NCBI GenBank assembly: GCA_011525695.1
Contig: WYBX01000137.1
Coordinates: 1-64,000 of the forward strand
Direction of reading: 5' to 3'
DNA from: Verrucomicrobiia bacterium
GTDB lineage: Bacteria; Verrucomicrobiota; Verrucomicrobiia; Opitutales; Opitutaceae
Length of the DNA: 64,000 nucleotides
Of this stretch, positions 52,477 to 63,178 are shown piece by piece. Position 1 is the first letter of the stretch. Each line of letters begins with the position of its first letter. The notes under the pieces are model-generated. The model did not search any database, had not been told where the DNA came from, and was given only the letters and a program-made list of their open reading frames with translations. The position numbers were made by a program, and so were the translations under genes.

Positions 52477-54636
52477 ATGAAATTCCCTGTCCCCCCGCGC
52501 CTCAACCGTGCGCTTGTCGCACTGGCGACCTTGATTACCGTCAGCCGCTCCGCTGCCGATATGTCCCTCCCACCCGACAACCCGCTGGCCCGCGAGAGTT
52601 CGCTGCCGCTTGGTTATCCCCGCTTCGATCAGATCAAGGACCACCACTTCGCCCCGGCCTACGCGGCCGGCATGGCCGAGCAGATTCGCCAGGTGGACGC
52701 GATCGCGAACAATCCCGAGCCGCCGAGCTTTGCGAACACCATCATTGCGCTCGAACGCACCGGTCAGCTGCTCGAGCGGGTCGACGACATCTTCAGCAAC
52801 CTGACCGCCACGGTCACCAATGACAATCTGCGGGCGCTCGAGAAGGAGATCCGGCCAAAGCTCGCGGCGCATCACGATGCCATCCGGTTGAACCGGGCGC
52901 TGTTCGCCCGGATCGAGGCCCTGCACGGCAAGCGCGGGGAACTCGGGCTCGATCCCGAGTCGGACTGGCTGCTCCAGCGCTACTACAAGGACTTCGTCCG
53001 CGCCGGGGCACAGCTTTCGTCGGGCGACCAGGATCGGCTCAAGGCGATCAACCAGGAGATCGCGGGGCTGCAGGCAACCTTTGGCCAGAACATCCAGAAG
53101 GACAGCAACGCAGCGGCAGTGGTAGTCGACACCCGCGCCGAGCTCGCCGGTTTGCCGGAGAACGAAATTGCGGCGGCGGCCGCGGCCGCGAAGGAGGAGG
53201 GGAAGCCGGGCAAGTACCTCATTCGGCTGCTCAACACGACCAACCAGCCCGCGCTCAGCTCGCTCGAGAACCGCGCGCTGCGCCAGCGGCTTTTCGAGGC
53301 CTCGGTCCAGCGGAACCGGCGCGGGGAATTCGACAACCTGCCGATCATCTCACGGCTGGTCCGGCTCCGGGCGGAGCGCGCTGCGATCCTCGGCTACAAG
53401 ACACACGCCGACTACCAGGTCGAGGATCAGACCGCCGGCGCGATCGGGCCCGTCAACCGGCTTCTCGCCGATCTGGCGGTGCCCGCGGTGGCGAACGCCC
53501 GGCGCGAGGCGGCCGAGATCCAGGCCGTGATCGATCGGGAAAACGGCGGGTTCAAACTGGCCCCCTGGGATTGGGATTATTACGCGGAGAAGGTTCGCCG
53601 CCAGCGGTTCGACTTCGATGAGTCGGAACTGAAGCCTTATCTCGAGCTCAACCGCGTGCTCCAGGACGGCGTGTTCTTCGCCGCCACGAAGCTTTATGGG
53701 ATCACCTTCGCGGAGCGGAAGGACCTGCCGGTATACGAGCCGAGTGTCCGGGTGTTCGATGTCTTCGATGCCGACGGCTCGCACCTGGCAATCTTCATTG
53801 CCGACATGTATGCCCGGCCCACCAAGCGCGGCGGAGCATGGATGAATGGATACGTTTCGCAGTCGAAGCTGCTCGGGCGGAAGCCGGTGGTGGGCAATCA
53901 TCTCAACCTGCCGAAACCGGCCGAAGGCGAGCCGACGCTCATGACGTGGGACGAGGTGATCACCACGTTCCACGAATTCGGCCACGCGCTCCATGGCATC
54001 TTCTCGGACGTAACCTATCCCCGCTTCTCAGGCACCAGCGTGCCCCGCGACTTCGTGGAGTTCCCCTCCCAGGTGAACGAGATGTGGGCGACCTGGCCCG
54101 AGGTGTTCCGGAATTACGCGCGGCATTACCGAACGGGAGAGGTGATGCCGGCGGCGCTGCTGGAGAAGGTGATGGCGGCCCAGAAGTTCAACCAGGGTTT
54201 CAAGACAACCGAGTATCTGGCGGCATCGCTCGTCGACCAGGCTTGGCATCAGATCCAGGCCGGGGAGGTGCCGGAGCCGGCAGGGGTGATGGCCTTCGAG
54301 GCGGCGGCGCTGCGGAAGGCGGGCGTCGATTTCGCCCCGGTGCCACCGCGATACCACAGCCCGTATTTCCTCCACGCCTTCTTCCATGGGTATTCGGCGG
54401 GATATTACTCGTACCTGTGGGCGGAGGTGCTCGATGCCGACACCGTCGAATGGTTCAAGGGTAGCGGCGGGCTTGCGCGCAGGAATGGCGATGCGCTGCG
54501 CCGCGGCATCCTTTCCCGCGGAGGCAGTGCGGAGGCGATGACGCTTTACCGAGAGTTTCGCGGCGCCGAGCCCAGCCTGGCGCCGTTGCTGAAGCGGCGC
54601 GGGCTCGAGCCGGTGAACGCCGGTGCCGGGCAGTAG
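52477..54636 (+). CDS. M3-family peptidyl-dipeptidase (Dcp-like)
   Basis: A 719-residue zinc peptidase with signal peptide (LNRALVALATLITVSRSAAD), so probably periplasmic. The catalytic domain has TTFHEFGHALHGI: His499, Glu500 and His503, with Glu528 of RDFVEFPSQ as third ligand, 29 residues later as in Dcp. The N-terminal part (FDQIKDHHFAPAYAAGMAEQIRQVDAIANNPEPPSFANTIIALERTGQLL) is also characteristic. Such enzymes remove dipeptides from oligopeptide C-termini. Stand-alone gene divergent from the MFS gene. Confidence 0.93.
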   Translation: MKFPVPPRLNRALVALATLITVSRSAADMSLPPDNPLARESSLPLGYPRFDQIKDHHFAPAYAAGMAEQIRQVDAIANNPEPPSFANTIIALERTGQLLERVDDIFSNLTATVTNDNLRALEKEIRPKLAAHHDAIRLNRALFARIEALHGKRGELGLDPESDWLLQRYYKDFVRAGAQLSSGDQDRLKAINQEIAGLQATFGQNIQKDSNAAAVVVDTRAELAGLPENEIAAAAAAAKEEGKPGKYLIRLLNTTNQPALSSLENRALRQRLFEASVQRNRRGEFDNLPIISRLVRLRAERAAILGYKTHADYQVEDQTAGAIGPVNRLLADLAVPAVANARREAAEIQAVIDRENGGFKLAPWDWDYYAEKVRRQRFDFDESELKPYLELNRVLQDGVFFAATKLYGITFAERKDLPVYEPSVRVFDVFDADGSHLAIFIADMYARPTKRGGAWMNGYVSQSKLLGRKPVVGNHLNLPKPAEGEPTLMTWDEVITTFHEFGHALHGIFSDVTYPRFSGTSVPRDFVEFPSQVNEMWATWPEVFRNYARHYRTGEVMPAALLEKVMAAQKFNQGFKTTEYLAASLVDQAWHQIQAGEVPEPAGVMAFEAAALRKAGVDFAPVPPRYHSPYFLHAFFHGYSAGYYSYLWAEVLDADTVEWFKGSGGLARRNGDALRRGILSRGGSAEAMTLYREFRGAEPSLAPLLKRRGLEPVNAGAGQ

Positions 54637-54808
54637 GCCCGGGACGGAGCCCGGCCCTCCAGGAATCCACTTCTGATTCCTGCTGCCGCCGGTCCAGGAA
54701 CATGGTCGAATGTAATCGAGGGCTGAAAGCCCGATCCATCCGGATACAGCCCGCCAACCGGTCGCTGTGACTTGCGCGGGATGCCAGGCTGGTCGACAAT
54801 CCCGGCCA
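54637..54808. other. Repeat fragments after the peptidase gene
   Basis: 54637-54661 contains a variant R1 hairpin: GGGCCGGG, loop CTCCGT, CCCGGGCC (minus strand), a different stem around the same loop. 54681-54746 is an R3 fragment in minus orientation (GGGCTGAAAGCCCGATCCATC). 54747-54808 is the leader of the next gene. Confidence 0.75.
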
Positions 54809-55642
54809 ATGATGAAAACCCCATCCATCCTTCTCATCCTCGCGGCTCTGTTGAGCGCCCCGCTCTCCGCGCAATCCCGGCAGCTGGTCAAGCTCTGGGA
54901 GACACCGGCCGAACTGAAGACACCGGAGTCGGTGCTCTTCGATGCCGGAGCCCGCGTGCTGTACGTCTCCAACATCGACGGCAAGGAGCCGTGGACCAAG
55001 GACGGCGCCGGCTCGATCGCCAGGGTCTCCCCGGAGGGAAACGTGATTGCGGCCGAGTGGGTGAAGGGACTCGAGGGGCCGAAGGGCATGGGGCTGCACA
55101 ACGGCCGGCTCTACGTTGCCGACCTCGACCGGGTGGCGGTGATCGATGTCGCGAAGGGGGCCATCGTGCAGACGATCCCGGTGCCGGATGCAAAGCAGCT
55201 GAATGATGTCAGCATCGACCGGAACGGCGTGGTCTACGTCTCCGACATGGGCGGGCTGAAGATTTACGCGATCGCAAATGGGAAGCCCACGGTCTGGGTC
55301 GACGGCTTCAAGCGTCCGAACGGGGTCCTCGCGCATGAGGGCGATCTCTACGTGCTGGATTCGGGAACGCTGTTGAAGTTCGACCGGAACAAGCGGCGCA
55401 CGACGATCGTGGAAGGGATGGACGGCAGCACCGACGGGATCGAGCATGTGGCTGGCGATGAGTTCATCGTCTCCTGCTGGGCCGGGGCGATTTATCAGGT
55501 GAAGGGCGGGGAGAAGCAGCTGTTGCTGGATACGCGCCCGCAGAAGCTGAACTCGGCTGACATCGGCTATGATGCCCGGAGCCGGATCGTGTATGTGCCG
55601 ACGTTTTTCGCGAACACGGTCGTGGCGTACCAGCTGAAGTAG
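54809..55642 (+). CDS. Secreted SMP-30/gluconolactonase-like beta propeller
   Basis: A 277-residue protein starting MMKTPS (54809 or 54812), with a signal peptide SILLILAALLSAPLSAQ. The propeller has repeated blades VLYVSNIDGKEP, GPKGMGLHNGRLYVADLDRVAVID, LNDVSIDRNGVVYVSDMGGLKIYAIANGKPTVWVDGFKRPNGVLAHEGDLYVLDSG, and IVYVPTFFANTVVAYQLK. The order GPKGMG, N-D-V and R-P-N-G-V resembles metal-ligand positions of SMP-30-type lactonases. It could hydrolyse sugar lactones in the periplasm. Confidence 0.78.
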   Translation: MMKTPSILLILAALLSAPLSAQSRQLVKLWETPAELKTPESVLFDAGARVLYVSNIDGKEPWTKDGAGSIARVSPEGNVIAAEWVKGLEGPKGMGLHNGRLYVADLDRVAVIDVAKGAIVQTIPVPDAKQLNDVSIDRNGVVYVSDMGGLKIYAIANGKPTVWVDGFKRPNGVLAHEGDLYVLDSGTLLKFDRNKRRTTIVEGMDGSTDGIEHVAGDEFIVSCWAGAIYQVKGGEKQLLLDTRPQKLNSADIGYDARSRIVYVPTFFANTVVAYQLK

Positions 55643-55859
55643 GGAGCGCCGGCTCTCTGGCATCCGGGGCTGACCCGCCGATCCGCGCGACGAGAAAAGC
55701 GTGAGTTCGGCCGGATCTCAGGTGAGCATGAGGTCCGTGAAGGATCGTCCACTCGACAATGCGCTGTCGCTCCGCTCCGCGGGTCCGGTTGGCGGATGGC
55801 ATAGAGGTGGAGGTGCCGGTGGAGGGCTGTTCGTCGGCTCAGATGCGTTCCGTGGCTGG

Positions 55860-56951
55860 ATGCATGCTTCACGCCGCTGGGCCTGCGGACGCGGTGCGTC
55901 CGGGGGGATTGCTGGTTGGTTCGGGTTGGCGCTGGTAATCGTCGTAGCCGGTGCGGCTGCCGGATGCTCAAAGCCTGCGGCAGCTTCTGCCGAGGAGAGT
56001 GCGCGCGCTCCCGAACTCGTGTTCCGGCTCGCGCTGCAGCCCAATCGCGCCAATGCCGTCTGGGAGGGTACCACCCTGATCCGGCAGGAACTCGAGCAGC
56101 GGTCCGGTGGCCGGATCAAGGTGATGTTCTACGACTCCGGCGTGATCGGCGACGAGGGCGCGCTGCTGATGAATTGCTACCTCGGTATTGTCGAAATGGT
56201 CCAATGCGCCTCGTCAGTGGTGACCACCCTCGACCCAAACTTCAGCCTGCTCGACTTGCCCTATCTTTTCGTCGACGAGGAACACCACCTGCGCGTGCTG
56301 AATGGCCCAATCGGCCGGGAACTCCTGGACGGACTGCGCCGGCACCGGCTCCAGGGACTGACCTTTTTCTCGTGCGGCTTCAGGAACTTGTTCAACACGC
56401 GTGGCATCGCCGTCACGTCGCCCGCCGATCTCCGTGGGATGAAAATCCGGGTGATGGAAAGTCCCGTCATGATTCGCTCAATCAATGCCATGGGCGGGAG
56501 CGCGACGCCGATGCCTGCAGGTGAGCTTTTCCAGGCGTTGCGTACCGGGGTGGTCGATGCCGCGGAAAACAACGCGACGGTTTTTGTGGCGGAAAGGTTC
56601 CCGGAGGCCGGGGCGCGCAATTTCTCGATGACCGAGCATTTCGCCAACCAGCACGTCCTCGTCGCCAACCGCGACTGGCTCGACCGCGTGGCGCGGGAGC
56701 ATCCGGATCTTCACCAGATCATCGTCGAGGCACCCGAGCGGATCCTGGCCGAGTACAACCGGCGCTGGAATGCCAGCATCGAAGCGTCCTTCGTTGCAAT
56801 CGGCCAGGCCGGCGTGGCGGTGAACCGCGTCCCCGACAAGCGCGCCTTCATCGAGCAGGTGCGACCGCTTTGGCGCGATTTCCTGCAACGGCATCCGGAG
56901 GTCGATCCGACGCTGCTGGATCGAATCCAGGCGAACGGAGGCCTCCGGTGA
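55860..56951 (+). CDS. dctP: TRAP transporter substrate-binding lipoprotein (DctP), operon 2
   Basis: A 363-residue protein. The signal is FGLALVIVVAGAAAGC with Cys36 for lipidation when ATG 55860 is used; longer in-frame starts (to 55701) are possible but add only Gly/Ser-rich sequence. Fold marks are LPYLFVDEEHHLRVLNGPIGRELL, LRGMKIRVMESPVMIRSINAMGGSATPM with the carboxylate-binding Arg, and LRTGVVDAAENNATVF. It binds an organic acid. It is followed by dctQ (GTGA overlap) and dctM. It is a distant paralogue of operon 1 at 29306-30349, with the whole operon order conserved in the opposite orientation. Confidence 0.93.
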   Translation: MHASRRWACGRGASGGIAGWFGLALVIVVAGAAAGCSKPAAASAEESARAPELVFRLALQPNRANAVWEGTTLIRQELEQRSGGRIKVMFYDSGVIGDEGALLMNCYLGIVEMVQCASSVVTTLDPNFSLLDLPYLFVDEEHHLRVLNGPIGRELLDGLRRHRLQGLTFFSCGFRNLFNTRGIAVTSPADLRGMKIRVMESPVMIRSINAMGGSATPMPAGELFQALRTGVVDAAENNATVFVAERFPEAGARNFSMTEHFANQHVLVANRDWLDRVAREHPDLHQIIVEAPERILAEYNRRWNASIEASFVAIGQAGVAVNRVPDKRAFIEQVRPLWRDFLQRHPEVDPTLLDRIQANGGLR

Positions 56952-57457
56952 GCCCGTCGCGCAATCGAGCGGTCGTGCTCCTGGACCGCGGGCTCGATCT
57001 GCTGCTGTTTGCCGTGCTCGCCAGCATGGCCGCCATCGTGTTCGTCAATGTCTTCTGCCGGTTCGTGCTGCAGTTTTCGCTCTCCTGGGCGGACGAACTG
57101 GCGCAGGTGCTGATGGTCTGGCTCACGTTCCTGGGGGCCGGCGTGGCGATGCGCGATCGGCTGCACTACGCCTTTGATTATCTGGTTCGGAGCCTCCCGT
57201 GGCGCTGGCAGCGCCGCGCGCTGATGCTGGGCCACGCCCTGGGCATCGCGATGACGCTCCTGCTCATTTACTGGAGCGCGAAGGTCTCGCTGCTGATCAC
57301 CGACTGGGTCATGCCGGCCACCGGAATGCCGCGCTCGTGGGTGTACGCGGCGTGTCCGGTGGGATGTGCGTTCCTGCTGATTTATCAGATCCGCAACCTG
57401 CTGGCCGACGCCCGTGCACCGGCACTGCCACCGCAGAGGATCGCTCCGGGGGACTGA
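56948..57457 (+). CDS. dctQ: TRAP transporter small permease (DctQ), operon 2
   Basis: A 169-residue protein starting at GTG 56948, overlapping the dctP stop by four bases (GTGA). The four-helix pattern begins LLFAVLASMAAIVFVNVFCRFVL, and SLSWADELAQVLMVWLTFLGAGVAMRDRLHYAFDYL is the DctQ signature (E-x-x-x-x-x-x-x-W). It forms the membrane unit with DctM, whose ATG follows four bases after this stop. Confidence 0.92.
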   Translation: MSPSRNRAVVLLDRGLDLLLFAVLASMAAIVFVNVFCRFVLQFSLSWADELAQVLMVWLTFLGAGVAMRDRLHYAFDYLVRSLPWRWQRRALMLGHALGIAMTLLLIYWSAKVSLLITDWVMPATGMPRSWVYAACPVGCAFLLIYQIRNLLADARAPALPPQRIAPGD

Positions 57458-57460
57458 GCC

Positions 57461-58789
57461 ATGGACTTCGTTCTTCTGATCACCTTCGTCGTGCTGCTGT
57501 TGCTGGAGGTGCCGGTGGTCTTCTGTATCCTGATCTCCTCGCTGGCGGCGATCCTCTATGGCGGGATCGATCCCATCATAATCGGACTGGAGATGAGCCG
57601 CGCGATGGCCTCGTTTTACCCTTTCCTGGCCGTGCCGTTCTTCATCCTCGCCGGGGACCTGATGAATGAAGGCGGGCTCTCGAAGAAGATCACCGACTTT
57701 GCCAACGCGCTGCTGGGACATCGACGCGGCGGGCTGGCCATGGTGACCACCGTCTCGGCGCAGATGTTCGGCGCCGTGTCGGGGGCATCGAGTGCCACCT
57801 GTGCGGCGATTGGCCGGCTGATGATCCCCGCCATGGAGCGGGAAGGCTACCCGCGGGCATTCGCCTCCGCCCTGGCGGCGTGCTCCGGCGTCACGGGCGC
57901 GTTGATACCACCGAGCATCGTCCTGCTCATCTATGGCACGATCGCGAATGTATCGATCGAGAAGCTATTCCTTGGCGGGGTGGCACCCGGCATCCTCATC
58001 GGTGTCGCGATCATAATCATCAGCTGGCGCCAGGCGCGCCGGTGGCAGCTGCCGTTGCGGGCGAAGCAACCGCTGCGATCGGTGGCAAGGAGCGCAACCG
58101 GGGCGGTCCTCGCCCTCATGCTCGTGCTGATCATCTTTGGGGGGATTCTCGGCGGCGTCTTCACCGCCACCGAGGCGTCCGCAGTGGCGGCCGTCTATGC
58201 GCTGGTGGTGAGCATGCTCGTCTATCGCCAGGTCCGGCTGCCGGACCTGCCCAGGATTTTCGTCAATGCGGCGAAGACCACGGCCACCCTGAGTTTTCTC
58301 ATTGCCGCGGCGGGGCTGTTTTCCTGGGTCCTGAGCATCGGCTATGTGCCCCAGTCACTCGCGGCCAGTCTGCTTTCCGCCTGTGAGTCGCTCGTCCACC
58401 TCGTGGCCGGGGGCGTCGAGCCGGAGACTGGACGCTGGTTGAACCTCATCGTCGTGCTGCTGGCGCTCAACCTCCTGCTCCTGATGGTCGGCATGTTTGT
58501 CGACGCGGGGCCCGCCCTTTTGATTGTGGTGCCGGTGCTGAAGCCGATCGGCGATCAACTCGGGCTCGATCCCGTTCATTTCGGGGTGATGGTTGTGTGC
58601 AACCTGGTCCTCGGGCTCGTGACGCCGCCGGTCGGCACGACGCTGTTCGTCGGCAGCGGGGTCGGGAGGGTGACGATTTCCGCGATGATCCCGCATGTCC
58701 TGCGTTTCCTGCCGGCAATGATGGTGGTGCAGTTGCTGGTCACCTTTGTGCCAGCCTTGACCACCTTCCTGCCGCGATTTCTGAAATGA
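57461..58789 (+). CDS. dctM: TRAP transporter large permease (DctM), operon 2
   Basis: A 442-residue inner-membrane protein of about 12 hydrophobic segments. Features are SFYPFLAVPFFILAGDLMNEGG near 50, SAQMFGAVSGASSATCAAIGRLMIP, ACSGVTGALIPPSIVLLIYG, GVFTATEASAVAAVYAL and CNLVLGLVTPPVGTTLFVG, the standard DctM blocks. It is immediately followed by a strong palindrome (58795-58863), suggesting the transcript ends here. Substrate as for the binding protein, probably a sugar acid. Confidence 0.95.
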   Translation: MDFVLLITFVVLLLLEVPVVFCILISSLAAILYGGIDPIIIGLEMSRAMASFYPFLAVPFFILAGDLMNEGGLSKKITDFANALLGHRRGGLAMVTTVSAQMFGAVSGASSATCAAIGRLMIPAMEREGYPRAFASALAACSGVTGALIPPSIVLLIYGTIANVSIEKLFLGGVAPGILIGVAIIIISWRQARRWQLPLRAKQPLRSVARSATGAVLALMLVLIIFGGILGGVFTATEASAVAAVYALVVSMLVYRQVRLPDLPRIFVNAAKTTATLSFLIAAAGLFSWVLSIGYVPQSLAASLLSACESLVHLVAGGVEPETGRWLNLIVVLLALNLLLLMVGMFVDAGPALLIVVPVLKPIGDQLGLDPVHFGVMVVCNLVLGLVTPPVGTTLFVGSGVGRVTISAMIPHVLRFLPAMMVVQLLVTFVPALTTFLPRFLK

Positions 58790-58794
58790 AGGTA

Positions 58795-58863
58795 GCCGCA
58801 AAAAGCTCAAAAATGCGCAAGAAATCCGTTCACCTCTTTGCGCTTTCTGCGCTTTTTTGCGGC
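58795..58863 (+). terminator. Long inverted repeat after dctM
   Basis: GCCGCAAAAAGC with GCGCTTTTTTGCGGC forms the outer stem, and TGCGCAAG pairs with CTTTGCGC inside, 5 bp after the dctM stop. The run of T within the 3' arm fits a transcription terminator, and the symmetrical A/T runs suggest a bidirectional one. Confidence 0.7.
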
Positions 58864-58923
58864 CATCAGAATCGGCACGGCTCTGGTGGCGTGCATCGTC
58901 TCACCCAAGTGTTTCCGCCTCTC

Positions 58924-61542
<2,619 letters not shown>

Positions 61543-61603
61543 CGTGCCATAGTGCCCGAAAAGACATGATTCGCTGCCCGCAGCAACAAGCCAGCCTGGC
61601 ACG
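61543..61603. repeat. Hairpin CGTGCCA...TGGCACG after the fucosidase
   Basis: Outer arms CGTGCCA (61543-61549) and TGGCACG (61597-61603), with an inner GCTGC-CC-GCAGC near 61573-61584. A related structure follows the Gfo/Idh gene at 63051-63108. It is probably a transcription end or a recurring palindromic element. Confidence 0.65.
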
Positions 61604-61689
61604 AAAATGATAAATTCACCAGAACTCGGAGAATACGGATCGCGGAAATTCCGCGGGCGCTCAATTAACCTACCAACAACACAGGTGGC

Positions 61690-63048
61690 ATGAAAACGAT
61701 CACGCGAAGGCATTTTATCCATGACTCGGGCAAGGGACTGCTGGGGGCGGCGGTGGGGGCGACGACATTGAGTGCGCTTCAGCACGTGCGGGCGGCCGGC
61801 GCCAACGAGCGGGTTCGGATCGCATTGATTGGTTGCGGCGGCCGCGGAAAGATTGTCGTGCGCAACCTGATCGAAGCCGGGGCGGAACTGGCCTGCCTTT
61901 GCGATCTCAACCCGGAGCGGCTGGAGAGTGCGGCGGCCGACCTGGGCGAGGTGATGCCACGGAAGCCGCGGCTGACCCAGGAGGTGCGCACCGTGTGGGA
62001 GGACCGCGGGATCGACGCCGTCGTGATTGCCACGCCCGATCACTGGCACGCCCCGTTGTCCATCGACGCCTGCCGGGCCGGCAAGGACGTGTATGTGGAG
62101 AAACCGCACGCCCACAACATCTGGGAGTCGCAGCAGATGGTTGTGGCGGCGCGGCGGTACAACCGAATTGTCCAGGTCGGCACGCAGAACCGGAGTGCAC
62201 CCTACAACCAGCTGGCGCGCGATTATGTGCAGAGTGGGAAGCTCGGTCGGATCGCCCTGGTCAAGGTCTACAATCTCGAGTCCGGCCGCGCCTTCAAACT
62301 GGGCGAGCCCGGGAGCCGGCCCGCGGGACTGGACTGGGATCACTGGCTCGGGCCGGCAGCGGATCGACCCTGGCATCAGGGGCTGTACCGGGGTGGCTGG
62401 CATCGGTTCTGGGATTTCAGCGGCGGCGACATGATCGATGACGGGATTCACCAGATGGATCTCGCGCTGATGTTATTGGGCGATCGGGGTCGGCCACGGG
62501 TGATCTCCGCGACCGGAGGCAAGATGGCCTATCCTGAGGCCGATGGAGAAAGTCCCGATGTCCAGGTGGTGAACTACGAGTTCGACGACTTGGTGCTCAC
62601 CTTCGAAATGACCAACTACCCGCGTTACATGCAGAAGACCAGCGATGACATCCGGCGCAACGATCTGCTGCCGTATTGGACCATGAATGCCACGCGGATC
62701 GAGATCTACGGTTCAGAATATTTGATGACAGTGGGGCGTCATGGCGGTGGCTGGATCGTGGCGCAATCGGGCGGTCGCATCGTGGAAAAGCAGTTCGGCC
62801 GGCCGGGCGACGCGCCGCACACCCAGGATTTCATCGACTGCGTCAAGAGCCGGAAGAAGCCGAATGCCGACGTCGAGACGGCGCACGCCTCCTGCGCGAT
62901 TGTTCACTTGGGCAATATTGCCTACCGGGTTGCCGATCAAAAGCTGCGCTTCGATTGGGCCAAGGAACGTTTTGTGGGGAGCCCGCAGGCCGACGCACTG
63001 CTGAAACGGCAGTACCGCGAAAAATACGCCATCCCGGAGATGACCTGA
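61690..63048 (+). CDS. Gfo/Idh/MocA oxidoreductase with Tat-type leader
   Basis: A 452-residue protein beginning MKTITRRHFIHDSGKGLLGAAVGATTLSALQHVRAAG, a twin-arginine signal (Arg6-Arg7), so probably exported folded with its cofactor. The Rossmann motif RIALIGCGGRGKIVVRNL starts near 43 (GCGGRG at 48-53). It also has ATPDHWHAPLSIDACRAGKDVYVEKPHAHN with the EKP motif (Glu137, Lys138, Pro139), and GGDMIDDGIHQMD with Asp and His of the catalytic site. Exported Gfo/Idh proteins of this group oxidise or de-branch sugars such as keto-glycosides in the periplasm. Substrate unknown. Confidence 0.9.
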   Translation: MKTITRRHFIHDSGKGLLGAAVGATTLSALQHVRAAGANERVRIALIGCGGRGKIVVRNLIEAGAELACLCDLNPERLESAAADLGEVMPRKPRLTQEVRTVWEDRGIDAVVIATPDHWHAPLSIDACRAGKDVYVEKPHAHNIWESQQMVVAARRYNRIVQVGTQNRSAPYNQLARDYVQSGKLGRIALVKVYNLESGRAFKLGEPGSRPAGLDWDHWLGPAADRPWHQGLYRGGWHRFWDFSGGDMIDDGIHQMDLALMLLGDRGRPRVISATGGKMAYPEADGESPDVQVVNYEFDDLVLTFEMTNYPRYMQKTSDDIRRNDLLPYWTMNATRIEIYGSEYLMTVGRHGGGWIVAQSGGRIVEKQFGRPGDAPHTQDFIDCVKSRKKPNADVETAHASCAIVHLGNIAYRVADQKLRFDWAKERFVGSPQADALLKRQYREKYAIPEMT

Positions 63049-63050
63049 CG

Positions 63051-63108
63051 CGGCACGACTCGCTACCCGCTGCTCCGGGCTGCGGGCAGCGCTTGAAGCC
63101 TCGTGCCG
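63051..63108. repeat. Hairpin CGGCACGA...TCGTGCCG after the Gfo/Idh gene
   Basis: Outer arms CGGCACGA (63051-63058) and TCGTGCCG (63101-63108) enclose a second stem CGCTACCCGC / GCGGGCAGCG (63061-63070 and 63083-63092). It shares the core CGCT-CCCGC with the 61543 hairpin, so the two bracket the oxidoreductase gene. Confidence 0.65.
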
Positions 63109-63178
63109 ACCTTGCCTGCATGTGGCGAGTCGAATCGGTTGCCCGGACGCGAGTGCGGGCGTCACGCCCATGAATATT

